A model generated the notes under the pieces. That model was not told where the DNA came from. It was given only the letters and a program-made list of their open reading frames with translations, and did no database searches. The position numbers and the translations under genes are program-made. From an uncultured bacterium (lineage in GTDB: Bacteria > Spirochaetota > Leptospiria > Leptospirales > Leptonemataceae), in assembly GCA_937928085.1 (NCBI GenBank), contig CALFVU010000007.1, positions 62,001 through 126,000 on the forward strand: DNA of 64,000 nt, in the 5' to 3' direction. Every line of letters starts with the position of its first letter. Position 1 is the first letter of the stretch. This document shows positions 8,247-17,655 of this stretch, piece after piece.

Positions 8247-9805
8247 ATCTTACAATTTTTGTAGTTATTGCTGTTTTAGTCGCAATTATTATAATTCTTA
8301 TATATTTCTTTAGTATTCGAAAAGATCCCATAGAGAAAGCTTTGGAACTAGCAAAAGAAGGAAATTTTTTAGATGCAAGAGCTTTAATTAGAAATAAATT
8401 AGAAAAAGATCCCAAAAATCCAAAATATCATTATGCAATGGCAACTATTTATAAAGAAGAAGGAGATGAAGAAAATTACATCAACCATCTTATAGAAATT
8501 TATAAACTAAAAAAAACATTGCCTGAACTTTCATTGATAGAAATAATCAATAAGATAGCAGATTATTATTATAGAAATGAAATGTTTTCGGAAAGTGTAA
8601 AATTTTACGAAGAGTCTTTACGATATAACAAAAACAATACAGAAGCTTTAGCAAGACTTGCTTTTTTATATGCTGGACAAGAATATTTCGAAAAAGCTGA
8701 AGAATACTTAAAAAGACTATTATCAATTTTTCCAGATAAAATTGAATTTCTATTAGCAAAAGGAATTATTAATTCTTATTTAAACAAAAAAGAAGCTATT
8801 GAAGCATTCGAAAAAGTAATTGAAATAGATCCGAATAATTTATTAGGAGTGTTTTTTTTAGGTGTAGAACTTTTTAGAAAAAAAAGAATCAATGAAGATA
8901 TTATAGAAAAATTAGAAAATAATTTAAAAAATATCTCAGAAATAGAAATTCGTTATTTATTTCATAAATTACTCATTGGAATATATTATTTTAAAAAAAA
9001 TTATAATAAAGCTCTGTATCATGTAGAAAATGCTCTTCAAATAGCGTTAAAAGAAAATTTATCTAAAGAAGAATATATATTACGAATTACGTATGCTTGT
9101 TTGGGAATGATAGGAGGAGATATAGAAGCAGCACATGAAAATCTTTTAATTTTAGAAACAAGAGATTTTCAAGATAAAATAGTTACAAATCTATCGGATT
9201 ATAGAATGAATATAGAAGAAGGGGTTATAGTGGCAGGTGATATTTCTCCCAATGGTTTTGATTTTTTAAATTTTACCAATCAATGGATTGAGAAATTTTT
9301 TCCAAATGATTTTATATATAAAATCTCTGGTTTAAAAATGAATACTAAAATAGATATCCCGTTAATGGGAGAAAACCCCAAGGAAGTTTTAAGAAAAAAC
9401 TATAAAACTAATACTAGTATAGATTACGAAGAAATTTTAAATTCCTTTAATAATTTACCTAAATCAGAGTTTATGAACAAATGTAATAAGCTAATCCAAA
9501 TGTTAGGCTATCAAATCATTAAACAAATTCCACCAGACGATAATGAGGGTTTTGATTGTATAGCAGAAAATTTTGAAAATAAAAAAGCTTTGTTTAAAAT
9601 TAGACAATGGAAAAATCAAATGATTTCTGATATCTTTTTAAGAAACTTTCAGAATAAATTGAACGAATTAAAAGTTCAAGAAGGTTATATTTTATCTGGA
9701 GCAAAATTAACTACAGGAGGAGAACTTGCTTTACAAAACTTAAAAAAATTGAGGGTTATAAATGGAGAAGAATTTGGTAATATGCTTGCTCGGGTTATGG
9801 ATTAG
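8243..9805 (+). CDS. membrane-anchored TPR protein with Mrr-like C-terminal domain
   Basis: The 520-aa product has one N-terminal membrane helix (residues about 3-24), then TPR-like repeats to about 310 (for example NYHY-like and EAFEKVIEIDPNN helices). Residues about 410-520 resemble a restriction-endonuclease-like Mrr fold: a helix ending MLGYQII, an EGFDCIAE strand near 436, FKIRQWKN near 453, then GYILSGAKLTTGGELAL and VINGEEFGNML. In Mrr nucleases the metal site is D...(E/Q)xK; here the D and a nearby K are present but the middle acidic or Gln residue is unclear, so catalytic activity is doubtful. The gene is the sixth in a tightly coupled operon. Confidence 0.75.
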   Translation: MNLTIFVVIAVLVAIIIILIYFFSIRKDPIEKALELAKEGNFLDARALIRNKLEKDPKNPKYHYAMATIYKEEGDEENYINHLIEIYKLKKTLPELSLIEIINKIADYYYRNEMFSESVKFYEESLRYNKNNTEALARLAFLYAGQEYFEKAEEYLKRLLSIFPDKIEFLLAKGIINSYLNKKEAIEAFEKVIEIDPNNLLGVFFLGVELFRKKRINEDIIEKLENNLKNISEIEIRYLFHKLLIGIYYFKKNYNKALYHVENALQIALKENLSKEEYILRITYACLGMIGGDIEAAHENLLILETRDFQDKIVTNLSDYRMNIEEGVIVAGDISPNGFDFLNFTNQWIEKFFPNDFIYKISGLKMNTKIDIPLMGENPKEVLRKNYKTNTSIDYEEILNSFNNLPKSEFMNKCNKLIQMLGYQIIKQIPPDDNEGFDCIAENFENKKALFKIRQWKNQMISDIFLRNFQNKLNELKVQEGYILSGAKLTTGGELALQNLKKLRVINGEEFGNMLARVMD

Positions 9806-10304
9806 TGGTGTCATATTTTGCAAAAAACCATTTGAAGAAAAAATTTTACGAGGTGATGTATATAATCCTAATTTTCAAGAATATACAAATCAAGATATTG
9901 ATGAAATTTTTTTAATTTTAAAATCAATGTTTCGAATGATACAAAAGAAGGATTTGCATAACTTGGAAAGACTAATTCATCCCGAAAAAGGAATCTATAT
10001 AGATTTAAAAGCTCATAAAACAAAAAAAGAATTTTTAATAGAATTAGAAAATCAATCTGGATACCTATCTATGATTTATCTTAACACCAAACTACTAAGA
10101 GAACATACCAAAGACAATCACCAAATTTCTTTATACGATTTAATTGATTCCTATTCAGCTATAAAAGCAGATTTTTTTATAATTACGCCAGAAGATTGTG
10201 AAGTAAAATTTACTATTTTAGAAAATCCTTCAGAGTCTTATAGATTTAATAATCCTTATTTTATAAAAATTAATAATCAATGGTATTTATATAGATTATT
10301 TTAA
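9762..10304 (+). CDS. small lipoprotein of unknown function
   Basis: A 180-aa protein whose start overlaps the TPR gene by 44 bases; a GAGGG site about seven bases before ATG 9762 supports it, although a TTG at 9774 after GGAGAAGA is also possible. The signal ends WISGVIFCKKP, with cysteine 20 as the likely lipid site. The mature part (about 160 residues) is mixed helix and strand with LHNLERLIHPEKG near residue 65 and ends in an aromatic strand QWYLYRLF. I do not recognise the family. It closes the operon that begins with MoxR. Confidence 0.7.
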   Translation: MEKNLVICLLGLWISGVIFCKKPFEEKILRGDVYNPNFQEYTNQDIDEIFLILKSMFRMIQKKDLHNLERLIHPEKGIYIDLKAHKTKKEFLIELENQSGYLSMIYLNTKLLREHTKDNHQISLYDLIDSYSAIKADFFIITPEDCEVKFTILENPSESYRFNNPYFIKINNQWYLYRLF

Positions 10305-10326
10305 AAGTTCAATATCTCAAATTAAG

Positions 10327-10356
10327 AATTTTTTTAATGTTTCTATTAAAAAAATT
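10327..10356 (+). terminator. A-T hairpin, possible terminator
   Basis: AATTTTTTTAAT (10327-10338) and its exact complement ATTAAAAAAATT (10345-10356) flank a six-base loop, followed by AAATTTTTTT. A pure A-T stem is weak, but its place after the gene ending at 10304 fits termination of the long operon. Confidence 0.4.
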
Positions 10357-10404
10357 AAATTTTTTTCGTCTTATACTATTAAAAATAATCCTTAAGGAGG
10401 AAAT

Positions 10405-12045
10405 ATGGATAATATATTTAAAAATAAAATGCTAATATTTAGCATTATATTAGCATTTGGTTTATCTTTCTCTTATTGTGGAAAGAAAAAAACTGGTTTG
10501 CTACTTCTCCCGGACTTAATCCAGGGTGAAGGTGGACCAAAAATTAGTCCCGATAGTCCAAAAACTGTAGCAGAAGAGATACCAACAACCCAAAATAGTC
10601 CAACGATTGAAGTAGTTGACAATTATGGTTTAACTGTTACAGATAACAATAGTGGAGACAGTGGAAAGGGAGTTATCTATTTAGGACCACCCGAAGAAGA
10701 TAAAGGAAATGGAGAAAATAATAATACAGATAGCAATGCAACGGATTCTTCAAAAGATAGCAGTGATAAAACTCCAGCTGCTCAAGAAACACCTCAAATT
10801 GATGACATAAGTGATGATGTCGCTCAAGATTCTATAGAAATGGTAGTTATTGATGACAAAATTCTACCTACTAAAGAACCACCACAATCTGATAATATAA
10901 GCGACTTAACTTCAGAAGAGCAAATTGAAGAAACAGCAACAACTGAAGAAGAACAAAGTGAAGAATCTATAGAAGAAGATGATAGCAAAGTAATTTCGCC
11001 CATTGAAGAAGAAATTCCAAGTGAAGAAAATAAAAATTGTAAAGCTAAACTTGTAAGAATAGATACTACCCAAGGAAGATGGTATAATACTAAAGAAGAA
11101 CTTCTACCACATCCAATAAAAAAAGACAAAGTAATTAAAGCTTTCGGTATCCATACTTATTGGGCATATCAAAAACTTTTAGTAACTATTAACAGTAATT
11201 GCGATGGTAGCAAATATCGATTAATTGTTGTTGCAAAAAATATTCATGGACCTCTACCTGATTGGTATCATTTCTTTAACGTAAAAGTAGTAAATGAATC
11301 TACTGGAGAATCTTTAGGAACTATGTTAATTCGAGCTTCAGATAAACATTATTATCGAGGTAGATTGGATATTAAACTTGCTAAAGGAGAAAATGTATTA
11401 AATCTTCTATGGACTAATGATGCTTGGGAACCTAACAAATACGATGCGAATATCCAAATTAAAAGAATTTTTGTAAAAGCAATTCCAAACAAGCAACCCA
11501 AACAAATCTTAACAAGAATTGGAAGTAACTTTTGTGATAGTAACGGAAGATGGTTTATAGGAACAAATCCTCCTTCAGCTTATACTTACTGGCAAGGACA
11601 AACTGTATCTTATTGTTTAAGAACCAAACAAGCAGGTAAATACGAAATTTTAATACAAGGTGGTAATGCAAAAAATGGTCTACCTCTAATGCCAGAATAT
11701 AAAGAATTTAAACTTTTAGTTGCAGCAAATGGTATCTCTAACTACTTAACTATTAAAGCTGAACAAGGAAAATATTTAACAGGAACTACGACATTGGATT
11801 TACCTGAAGGTGATGTAGTTTTAAATGTAACCTGGTTAAACGATATGTATCAACCACCTTTATATGATGCGAATATCGAAATCACAAGAGTAAAAATTAA
11901 AAGAATTGGTAATGCTGATTCTCCTATCTCCGCTTTCTTGTTACAAAATCCAAATATAACATATAATATTTTAATTCCTTCTACAGTTTTCGTAATTGGC
12001 ATTTTGGGAATGATCTACTGGTTTAGAAAAGAAAGAACTGCTTAA
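10405..12045 (+). CDS. lipoprotein with acidic linker, two carbohydrate-binding-like repeats and C-terminal membrane helix
   Basis: A TAAGGAGG site precedes this 546-aa gene. The signal ends SFSYCGKKK (C25). Residues about 45-205 are a low-complexity Pro/Ser/Thr/Glu/Asp-rich linker. Two related beta domains follow, about 210-360 and 370-510: each starts with an RI...GRW segment, contains TYW, and ends with a DANI(Q/E)I strand preceded by LxWxND. This resembles CBM-like beta-sandwiches that bind sugars, but I cannot name the family. A last hydrophobic helix (about 520-540) is followed by RKERTA. The combined lipid and helix anchors are unusual. A strong terminator follows. Confidence 0.75.
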   Translation: MDNIFKNKMLIFSIILAFGLSFSYCGKKKTGLLLLPDLIQGEGGPKISPDSPKTVAEEIPTTQNSPTIEVVDNYGLTVTDNNSGDSGKGVIYLGPPEEDKGNGENNNTDSNATDSSKDSSDKTPAAQETPQIDDISDDVAQDSIEMVVIDDKILPTKEPPQSDNISDLTSEEQIEETATTEEEQSEESIEEDDSKVISPIEEEIPSEENKNCKAKLVRIDTTQGRWYNTKEELLPHPIKKDKVIKAFGIHTYWAYQKLLVTINSNCDGSKYRLIVVAKNIHGPLPDWYHFFNVKVVNESTGESLGTMLIRASDKHYYRGRLDIKLAKGENVLNLLWTNDAWEPNKYDANIQIKRIFVKAIPNKQPKQILTRIGSNFCDSNGRWFIGTNPPSAYTYWQGQTVSYCLRTKQAGKYEILIQGGNAKNGLPLMPEYKEFKLLVAANGISNYLTIKAEQGKYLTGTTTLDLPEGDVVLNVTWLNDMYQPPLYDANIEITRVKIKRIGNADSPISAFLLQNPNITYNILIPSTVFVIGILGMIYWFRKERTA

Positions 12046-12052
12046 ATTCTTT

Positions 12053-12078
12053 AACCCCAACATTCAACTGTTGGGGTT
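12053..12078 (+). terminator. rho-independent terminator
   Basis: AACCCCAAC (12053-12061) and GTTGGGGTT (12070-12078) form a nine-base stem with an eight-base loop, followed by TTTATAATTTTT. It is the most GC-rich hairpin in the window and lies just after the stop at 12045. It may also serve bioD from the other strand. Confidence 0.9.
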
Positions 12079-12145
12079 TTTATAATTTTTATTTAATTTA
12101 AAATTTTAAAAAAATTAAAACAGTATTGCTTCCTTTTAAAAATAA

Positions 12146-12784
12146 TCAAAAAAATGAAATTATTCGATGATCAGGATCGGGATCTATATCTTTTTCTTTA
12201 AAAAAATCAAAATAATGAATGGGTAAATTTGTAATTTCTTGAAGAGTTTTTCTATTATCCTTGATGTAGTCTAATTCTTGTTCGCCGCAAAAAATAATTC
12301 CAATGATGTGAATATTTTTATTTTTTAAAGCTTCTACTGTTAATAAGGTATGATTAATTGTCCCCAAAGTGCTTCTTGCCACAATCAATACAGGGAGATG
12401 TAACTCTTGAATCCAATCTATCCAAAAATAATTTCGAGTTAAAGGAACATAAACACCTCCCGCTCCTTCGATAATCAAACTATACTTTTGTGAATATTCT
12501 TTATATTGGTTTTTTAATACTTCTAAGTTGATTTTTATGTTTTCTAACTCAGAAGCATAATGTGGACTATATGGATGTTTGAATTTTAGATTAGGCAATA
12601 TAAATTCATCCGAAACACCACTTATTTCTTGAACAGTTTTACCATCATCATCAGGTGGATACCCTGTTTGTATAGGTTTCCAATAACGAATTTTAGGAAA
12701 TATTTTTGCATATTTTTTTAAAAGTAAACCACTCGTAATTGTTTTTCCCACATTGGTATCTGTTCCGGTAACAAAAATACTCAT
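12146..12784 (-). CDS. bioD: dethiobiotin synthetase
   Basis: A 212-aa BioD. The N-terminal P-loop is FVTGTDTNVGKT, with WKPIQTG near residue 36 (the lysine that binds the diamino-acid substrate), and EGAGGVYVPL near 108. It closes the ureido ring of dethiobiotin with ATP and CO2. Length is near the usual 220-230 residues. No other biotin genes are in the window, so it is a lone gene, divergent from map. There is no clear ribosome binding site before the ATG. Confidence 0.93.
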   Translation of the reverse strand: MSIFVTGTDTNVGKTITSGLLLKKYAKIFPKIRYWKPIQTGYPPDDDGKTVQEISGVSDEFILPNLKFKHPYSPHYASELENIKINLEVLKNQYKEYSQKYSLIIEGAGGVYVPLTRNYFWIDWIQELHLPVLIVARSTLGTINHTLLTVEALKNKNIHIIGIIFCGEQELDYIKDNRKTLQEITNLPIHYFDFFKEKDIDPDPDHRIISFF

Positions 12785-12895
12785 AAACTAAATTACAAAA
12801 AAAAGAATGACATATAAAAAGATTATTATTATTTATCAACAACTTTTTAAAGTTCGATTCAACAATCAATTATTTTTAAAAATTAAGGAGATGTT

Positions 12896-13675
12896 ATGTA
12901 TGCTAATAGGAGGTCCTATTTGATACATTATAAAAGCAAGTTCGAAATAGAAAGAATGAGAGATGCGGGTAAACTTGCAGCTGAAGTTCTCTACGAAACT
13001 AGTTTACGAGCAAAAGCAGGTGTTTCTACATTAGAATTAAATGATTTTGCTCATCAATATACAATTAAAAAAGGAGCTGAAAGCGCACCATTACATTATA
13101 AAGGATTTCCAAAAAGCATCTGTACTTCTATCAACGATGTGGTATGTCATGGAATACCAAAAAAAGACGAAATTTTAAAAGATGGAGATATCATTAACAT
13201 CGATATTACTGTTAAATATAAAGGTTATCATGGAGATACTTCGAAAACATTATTGATTGGAAACGTTTCAGAAAAAGCCAGAAAATTAGTAGAAGTTACA
13301 GAAAAAGCACTTTGGATAGGAATAGAAACTGTAAAACCAAATGTAAGAATCAATGAAATAGGAACAAAAATAGAAGAATTTGTAAGCCAATTCGGCTATA
13401 GTGTGGTAAGAGAACTTGCAGGACATGGGATTGGGAAAAATTTTCATGAAGATCCGATTATTCCTCATTATAAAAACAATGAAGTTAGAATTTTAATGAA
13501 GCCCGGAATGACTTTTACTATAGAACCTATGATTAATGAAGGAACTTTTGATGTAATCATAGATAGCAAAGATAAATGGACAGTCCGCACAGCTGATGGA
13601 AAATTGTCAGCACAATTTGAACATACGATTTTAGTCACAGAAGAGGGATACGAGGTTTTGACATTATTAAAATGA
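12896..13675 (+). CDS. map: methionine aminopeptidase, type I
   Basis: A 259-aa Map. The metal ligands are visible: D in INIDITV and in GYHGDTSKT, H in AGHGIG, E in TIEPM and E in FEHTIL. It trims the initiator methionine from new proteins. An AAGGAG site precedes ATG 12896. The N-terminus carries about 19 residues before the conserved start region (KSKFEIERMRDAGKLAA), with a second in-frame context but no better start. It is a single gene between bioD and pgi. Confidence 0.95.
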   Translation: MYANRRSYLIHYKSKFEIERMRDAGKLAAEVLYETSLRAKAGVSTLELNDFAHQYTIKKGAESAPLHYKGFPKSICTSINDVVCHGIPKKDEILKDGDIINIDITVKYKGYHGDTSKTLLIGNVSEKARKLVEVTEKALWIGIETVKPNVRINEIGTKIEEFVSQFGYSVVRELAGHGIGKNFHEDPIIPHYKNNEVRILMKPGMTFTIEPMINEGTFDVIIDSKDKWTVRTADGKLSAQFEHTILVTEEGYEVLTLLK

Positions 13676-13756
13676 ATTTATATAAAAAATTATAAAAAAA
13701 TATTTAAATTACAAAAGTTTATTGAATTTTAAATTAAGCAAAAAAAATCTAAATTT

Positions 13757-15064
13757 ATGGAAAGTAAATTTTTTTTAAATCATCAAGAAACAAAATTGAC
13801 AAGAGAAATTTTTAATCAATATTATAGTCCGCAGTTAGTAGATCAAGCATACAAAAAATCAATTGAATCTATTCAAGCATTGAATCAAAAAATATGTAAA
13901 GGAAATCAATTTTTAGGATGGATAGATTTACCAGAAAAACAAAATTTTGAATCATATAAAAAGATTTCCTCTGAATTCTCGAATTTTGATGTAATCGTAT
14001 CTATAGGAATCGGAGGCTCTTATCTTGGAATTCGAGCTATTTATGAATCTTTAAAAAATCCTTTTAAAAAAACTAAACCGGAATTGATTTTTGCTGGTCA
14101 TCATTTATCAAGTAAATACTTAGTTGAACTTTTAGAATATTTAAAAGATAAAAATTTTGCCTTAATCGTTATTTCTAAAAGTGGAACTACAACAGAACCA
14201 GCTATTTATTTTCGCTTTTTATTTAAAGAATTAATATACCATTTTGGAGAAAAAGAAATTCAAAAACGAATTATTGTCATAACAGACGAAGAAAAAGGAA
14301 TTTTACGAAAGTTAGCCAGACATTACAATTTGATTAGTGAGGTGATTCCAGATGATGTAGGAGGAAGGTATTCGATTTTATCACCGGTAGGATTAGTTCC
14401 TCTTTCTATCGTTGGAATTCAAATTGAAGATTTAATTAAAGGAGCAAAACAAATGAAAAATAAGATACAACATAATACAACAATCGAAACAAACCCTGCT
14501 TTGTCATATGCTATGTATCGATTACTAAATTATTGGAATTCTAAAGAAATTGAATTCATCGCTACTTATAGGCCTGAGTTATTTTATTTTTTAGAATGGT
14601 GGAAACAATTGTTTGGAGAATCAGAAGGAAAAAATTTTAAAGGTATATTTCCAGCCAGTGGTATTTTTACAACAGACTTACATTCTTTAGGACAATGGAT
14701 CCAAGAAGGCAAAAGAAATATTTTCGAAACAATTATCGATATTGAAAATGATGTAGAAATTAAAATTTTTTCAAATGTTGATGATAGTGATGGTTTAAAC
14801 TACTTAGAAAATAAATCTCTAAATTATATAAACCGAATCGCTTTACAAGCAACGAGAATCGCTCATGTAGAAGGAGGAGTTCCAAACTTTACTATCCAGA
14901 TTCCAGAATTGAATGAATTTTATCTAGGAAATTTAATTTATTTTTTTGAATATTCTTGTGCTATTTCTTCTTTGAATTTAGACGTAAATCCTTTTGATCA
15001 ACCAGGTGTAGAAGCTTATAAAACGAATATGTTTCGATTATTAAAAAAACCTGGGTTCATATAA
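13757..15064 (+). CDS. pgi: glucose-6-phosphate isomerase
   Basis: A 435-aa Pgi of the short bacterial type. Substrate motifs are GIGGSYLGIRA, VISKSGTTTEP, GGRYSILSPVGLVP and GESEGKNFKG; a catalytic-site histidine lies in TRIAHVEGG and a lysine in PGVEAYKTNM near the C-terminus. It interconverts glucose-6-phosphate and fructose-6-phosphate. It ends three bases before the convergent DciA-like gene, with no room for an obvious terminator. Confidence 0.95.
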   Translation: MESKFFLNHQETKLTREIFNQYYSPQLVDQAYKKSIESIQALNQKICKGNQFLGWIDLPEKQNFESYKKISSEFSNFDVIVSIGIGGSYLGIRAIYESLKNPFKKTKPELIFAGHHLSSKYLVELLEYLKDKNFALIVISKSGTTTEPAIYFRFLFKELIYHFGEKEIQKRIIVITDEEKGILRKLARHYNLISEVIPDDVGGRYSILSPVGLVPLSIVGIQIEDLIKGAKQMKNKIQHNTTIETNPALSYAMYRLLNYWNSKEIEFIATYRPELFYFLEWWKQLFGESEGKNFKGIFPASGIFTTDLHSLGQWIQEGKRNIFETIIDIENDVEIKIFSNVDDSDGLNYLENKSLNYINRIALQATRIAHVEGGVPNFTIQIPELNEFYLGNLIYFFEYSCAISSLNLDVNPFDQPGVEAYKTNMFRLLKKPGFI

Positions 15065-15066
15065 TA

Positions 15067-15396
15067 TTAAATTCTTTTTATCATTTCTTTTATACCTGTT
15101 ATTTTTAAATTTAAGTGTAAATCTAGAAATTTATTTATTGAAGGAAGCATAAATTGAATTTCTTGTAATACGAATTTTGATTCTACTTCCAAATATAGAA
15201 CTCTATTTTTTATATAAAAATTTTTTATATAATTTGTATAGTTTTTAAAAAGTAAACTCTTTTTTTCTTTGATAAAAAACTCTAGCAATCGATCGGGGTT
15301 TGATTGAATTTTAAAAATTAAATTCAAAATTTTTTCTTTATCTTTTTGATTAATTTTTATTGGTTTTTTATCACTATAAAAAATATCAAAATTCAT
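15067..15396 (-). CDS. DciA-like (DUF721) small protein
   Basis: I take the second ATG (15396) as start, giving 109 residues; the first ATG at 15411 would overlap recF by 26 bases. The C-terminal 60 residues show the DUF721/DciA pattern: a strand (YIKNFYIKNRVLYLEV), then SKFVLQEIQFMLPSINKFL and a final strand. DciA assists loading of the replicative helicase in bacteria lacking DnaC. The position right after recF matches other dnaN-recF-DUF721 clusters. The match is by pattern and gene order, and the N-terminal half is not recognisable. Confidence 0.6.
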   Translation of the reverse strand: MNFDIFYSDKKPIKINQKDKEKILNLIFKIQSNPDRLLEFFIKEKKSLLFKNYTNYIKNFYIKNRVLYLEVESKFVLQEIQFMLPSINKFLDLHLNLKITGIKEMIKRI

Positions 15397-16504
15397 TGTG
15401 TATATCTCCATTTAGGATTTTAAAAATTTTACATTCTTTATCTTGAAGTTTTTTGAATATATTCATATCTTCTTCAAAATTTGGTGTTGTAAAAAATGCT
15501 TGACCACATTCCAATAATAATTTCAAAAAATACTTTCTTCGGTTTTGATCAAGTTCTCGAATTACATCATCTATAAATAATATAGGCTTTTTATTGTAAA
15601 TCTTTTTGTAAAAATCATATTGAGCTAATTTTAATGACAATGCTATCGTTCTTTTTTGACCCTGACTAAAAGAAAGCAAAATTTCTTTTTGATTTTTATC
15701 ATAAAAATTGATTTTATCCCGATGGATTCCAAAATTCGTTGTACCTGTTTGGATATCTTTTATCCTATGATTAAAAAAAAATCTTTCATAGCTTTCTAAT
15801 AAATTTTGATCATAAACAATAGCTACATAGTCTTTTTGGTTAGAAATTTCAAGTATTCGATTTTGTAAAAGAACTTCTAAGTCTTTTAAATACATTATTC
15901 TTTTTTGAAAAATTTTTTTTCCAATTTCAATTAAGCGATAATCCCAAAAATCTAATTCAGAAATTTGTGATTTTTTTTCCTGAATTCTCCTTAAAAGTTC
16001 ATTTCTTTGCTTAAGACATCTTTGATATTCATTAAATAAAGAAAAATATTCAAAATCAATGGTAGAAAAAAGTAAATCAAAAAAATTCCTACGGCTTGTT
16101 AACGACTCTGTGTAAATAATATCTTCCGGTATAAAAAAAACTCCTAAAATACTTCCAAAAAGTTCAGAAATTTTGTTGATTTTTTTATTATTTTTTTTTA
16201 CTTTTTTTCTAACTGTTTGATAAATCTTTTGTACGCCAACCTCGTATGTATCTTTTTGAGAATTTATTAAAGAATTATCAAAAGTTTCTAATTTTAAATA
16301 AAAAAAATCTTTATTCCATTGTATTAAATCTATATCTTTTAAATTTCGAAAAGAACGATAAAGAATAAAATAACCTATGGCCTCTAAAAGATTTGATTTG
16401 CCAGTAGCATTTTCCCCTATAAAAAAATTCAAAAAGGGAGAAAAGATGATTTCTGAATGGTCGTAATTTCTAAAATTTTGAATGTAAATTTTATTGATTT
16501 GCAC
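15386..16504 (-). CDS. recF: recombination and gap-repair protein RecF
   Basis: A 372-aa RecF. The Walker A is FIGENATGKSNLLEA (about residues 29-43), followed by YRSFRN; the ABC-signature-like segment is LSFSQGQKRTIALSLKLA and Walker B is PILFIDDVIRELD. It helps load RecA at gaps with RecO and RecR. It starts three bases after the dnaN stop, so it is co-transcribed and perhaps coupled. Confidence 0.95.
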   Translation of the reverse strand: MQINKIYIQNFRNYDHSEIIFSPFLNFFIGENATGKSNLLEAIGYFILYRSFRNLKDIDLIQWNKDFFYLKLETFDNSLINSQKDTYEVGVQKIYQTVRKKVKKNNKKINKISELFGSILGVFFIPEDIIYTESLTSRRNFFDLLFSTIDFEYFSLFNEYQRCLKQRNELLRRIQEKKSQISELDFWDYRLIEIGKKIFQKRIMYLKDLEVLLQNRILEISNQKDYVAIVYDQNLLESYERFFFNHRIKDIQTGTTNFGIHRDKINFYDKNQKEILLSFSQGQKRTIALSLKLAQYDFYKKIYNKKPILFIDDVIRELDQNRRKYFLKLLLECGQAFFTTPNFEEDMNIFKKLQDKECKIFKILNGDIHNEF

Positions 16505-16506
16505 AT

Positions 16507-17637
16507 TTAGTCATGTATCTTCATAGGCATAATGATAGAAAGAAAATCTGGATCTAAAGGATCATAAATCATAACTGGTGAATCTGAATTTTTAAAATGA
16601 AACTCAATTGATTTACATTCTAAGGATTCCAAAACATCTAGTAAATAACTTGAATTAAAACCAATTACTAAATTAGCACCATTATAGTTACATTCTATTC
16701 CATCTTCTACTTTTCCAAGTTCTGGTGTAGAAGATTCTATCATTAGTAAATTTTCTTTAAAATTGAATCGAATCTGTTTATTTGGTTCAGGTGCAAGAAC
16801 CATTGCTTGTCGAATGACTTTAATCAAATCTTCTCTATCAAGTTCTACTTGATAAGGATGATTTTTAGGAATTACAACATTATAATCCGGAAAAGTTCCT
16901 TCGATAAGTTGAGTAGAAAAATAAATATAATTAACTCTTAAATAAATTTGATTTTCTTTTGGCTCATGGGCTATTTCTATATTTTCTGCATTTGAAATTA
17001 ATTTTAAAATTTCTTTTATTGAACGAGAAGGCAAAATTATACTATTACTTTTTAGAAAATTTCTTTCTTTTCTTTTAATTAAAGATAATCGTCTACCATC
17101 GGTTGCTACAAAATGTAATAGTTCATCTTTGTATTCAATATAAATTCCATTAAAGACAACCCTTGCATCATCTAAAGCAGAGGCATAGTTTACTTTGTGA
17201 ATCATTTCTAAAATGATATTTGGATTTAAAGAAATAAAATCAAGATTTTTTAGATTAAATGGAGCAGGAAATTCTTTAGAAGATTTCCCCATTATCTCAA
17301 TACTTGTTTTGTATTTTTTTTCTAGATCCTCGTTTGCATTTTGAATTAAAACTTTATTATCTTTATCAATAATGAATTTCATTGTATCATATCGAAATTC
17401 TTTAACAAGTTCTGAAAGTTTTTTCGCTGGTACTAAAACACTACCCTTTTTTAAAATCATAGTAGGTACTTTATTTCGTAAAGCTTTCTCTTGATCAATT
17501 GCTGTAAAAGATAAAAACCCTTCTTCAGCTTCAATTAAAATATTTCCTGAATAAATTCCTATATCTTTAGTAGAAGTTATGGATGTTAATATAGATAGTG
17601 CTTTTGAAAGTTCATTCTTATTGATAATAAATTCCAT
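16507..17637 (-). CDS. dnaN: DNA polymerase III beta subunit (sliding clamp)
   Basis: The clamp is 376 aa from ATG 17637, which follows AGGAGGAAAAATA; an upstream TTG at 17655 lies before that site and is not a sensible start. The three clamp domains are present, with RRLSLIKRKE, the EGTFPDYNVVIPKN linker in the second domain, and a C-terminal IIMPMKI close to the usual PMR(L) end. It tethers polymerase III to DNA. dnaA, the usual upstream neighbour, is not here; prfA lies upstream instead. Confidence 0.95.
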   Translation of the reverse strand: MEFIINKNELSKALSILTSITSTKDIGIYSGNILIEAEEGFLSFTAIDQEKALRNKVPTMILKKGSVLVPAKKLSELVKEFRYDTMKFIIDKDNKVLIQNANEDLEKKYKTSIEIMGKSSKEFPAPFNLKNLDFISLNPNIILEMIHKVNYASALDDARVVFNGIYIEYKDELLHFVATDGRRLSLIKRKERNFLKSNSIILPSRSIKEILKLISNAENIEIAHEPKENQIYLRVNYIYFSTQLIEGTFPDYNVVIPKNHPYQVELDREDLIKVIRQAMVLAPEPNKQIRFNFKENLLMIESSTPELGKVEDGIECNYNGANLVIGFNSSYLLDVLESLECKSIEFHFKNSDSPVMIYDPLDPDFLSIIMPMKIHD

Positions 17638-17655
17638 TATTTTTCCTCCTAACAA

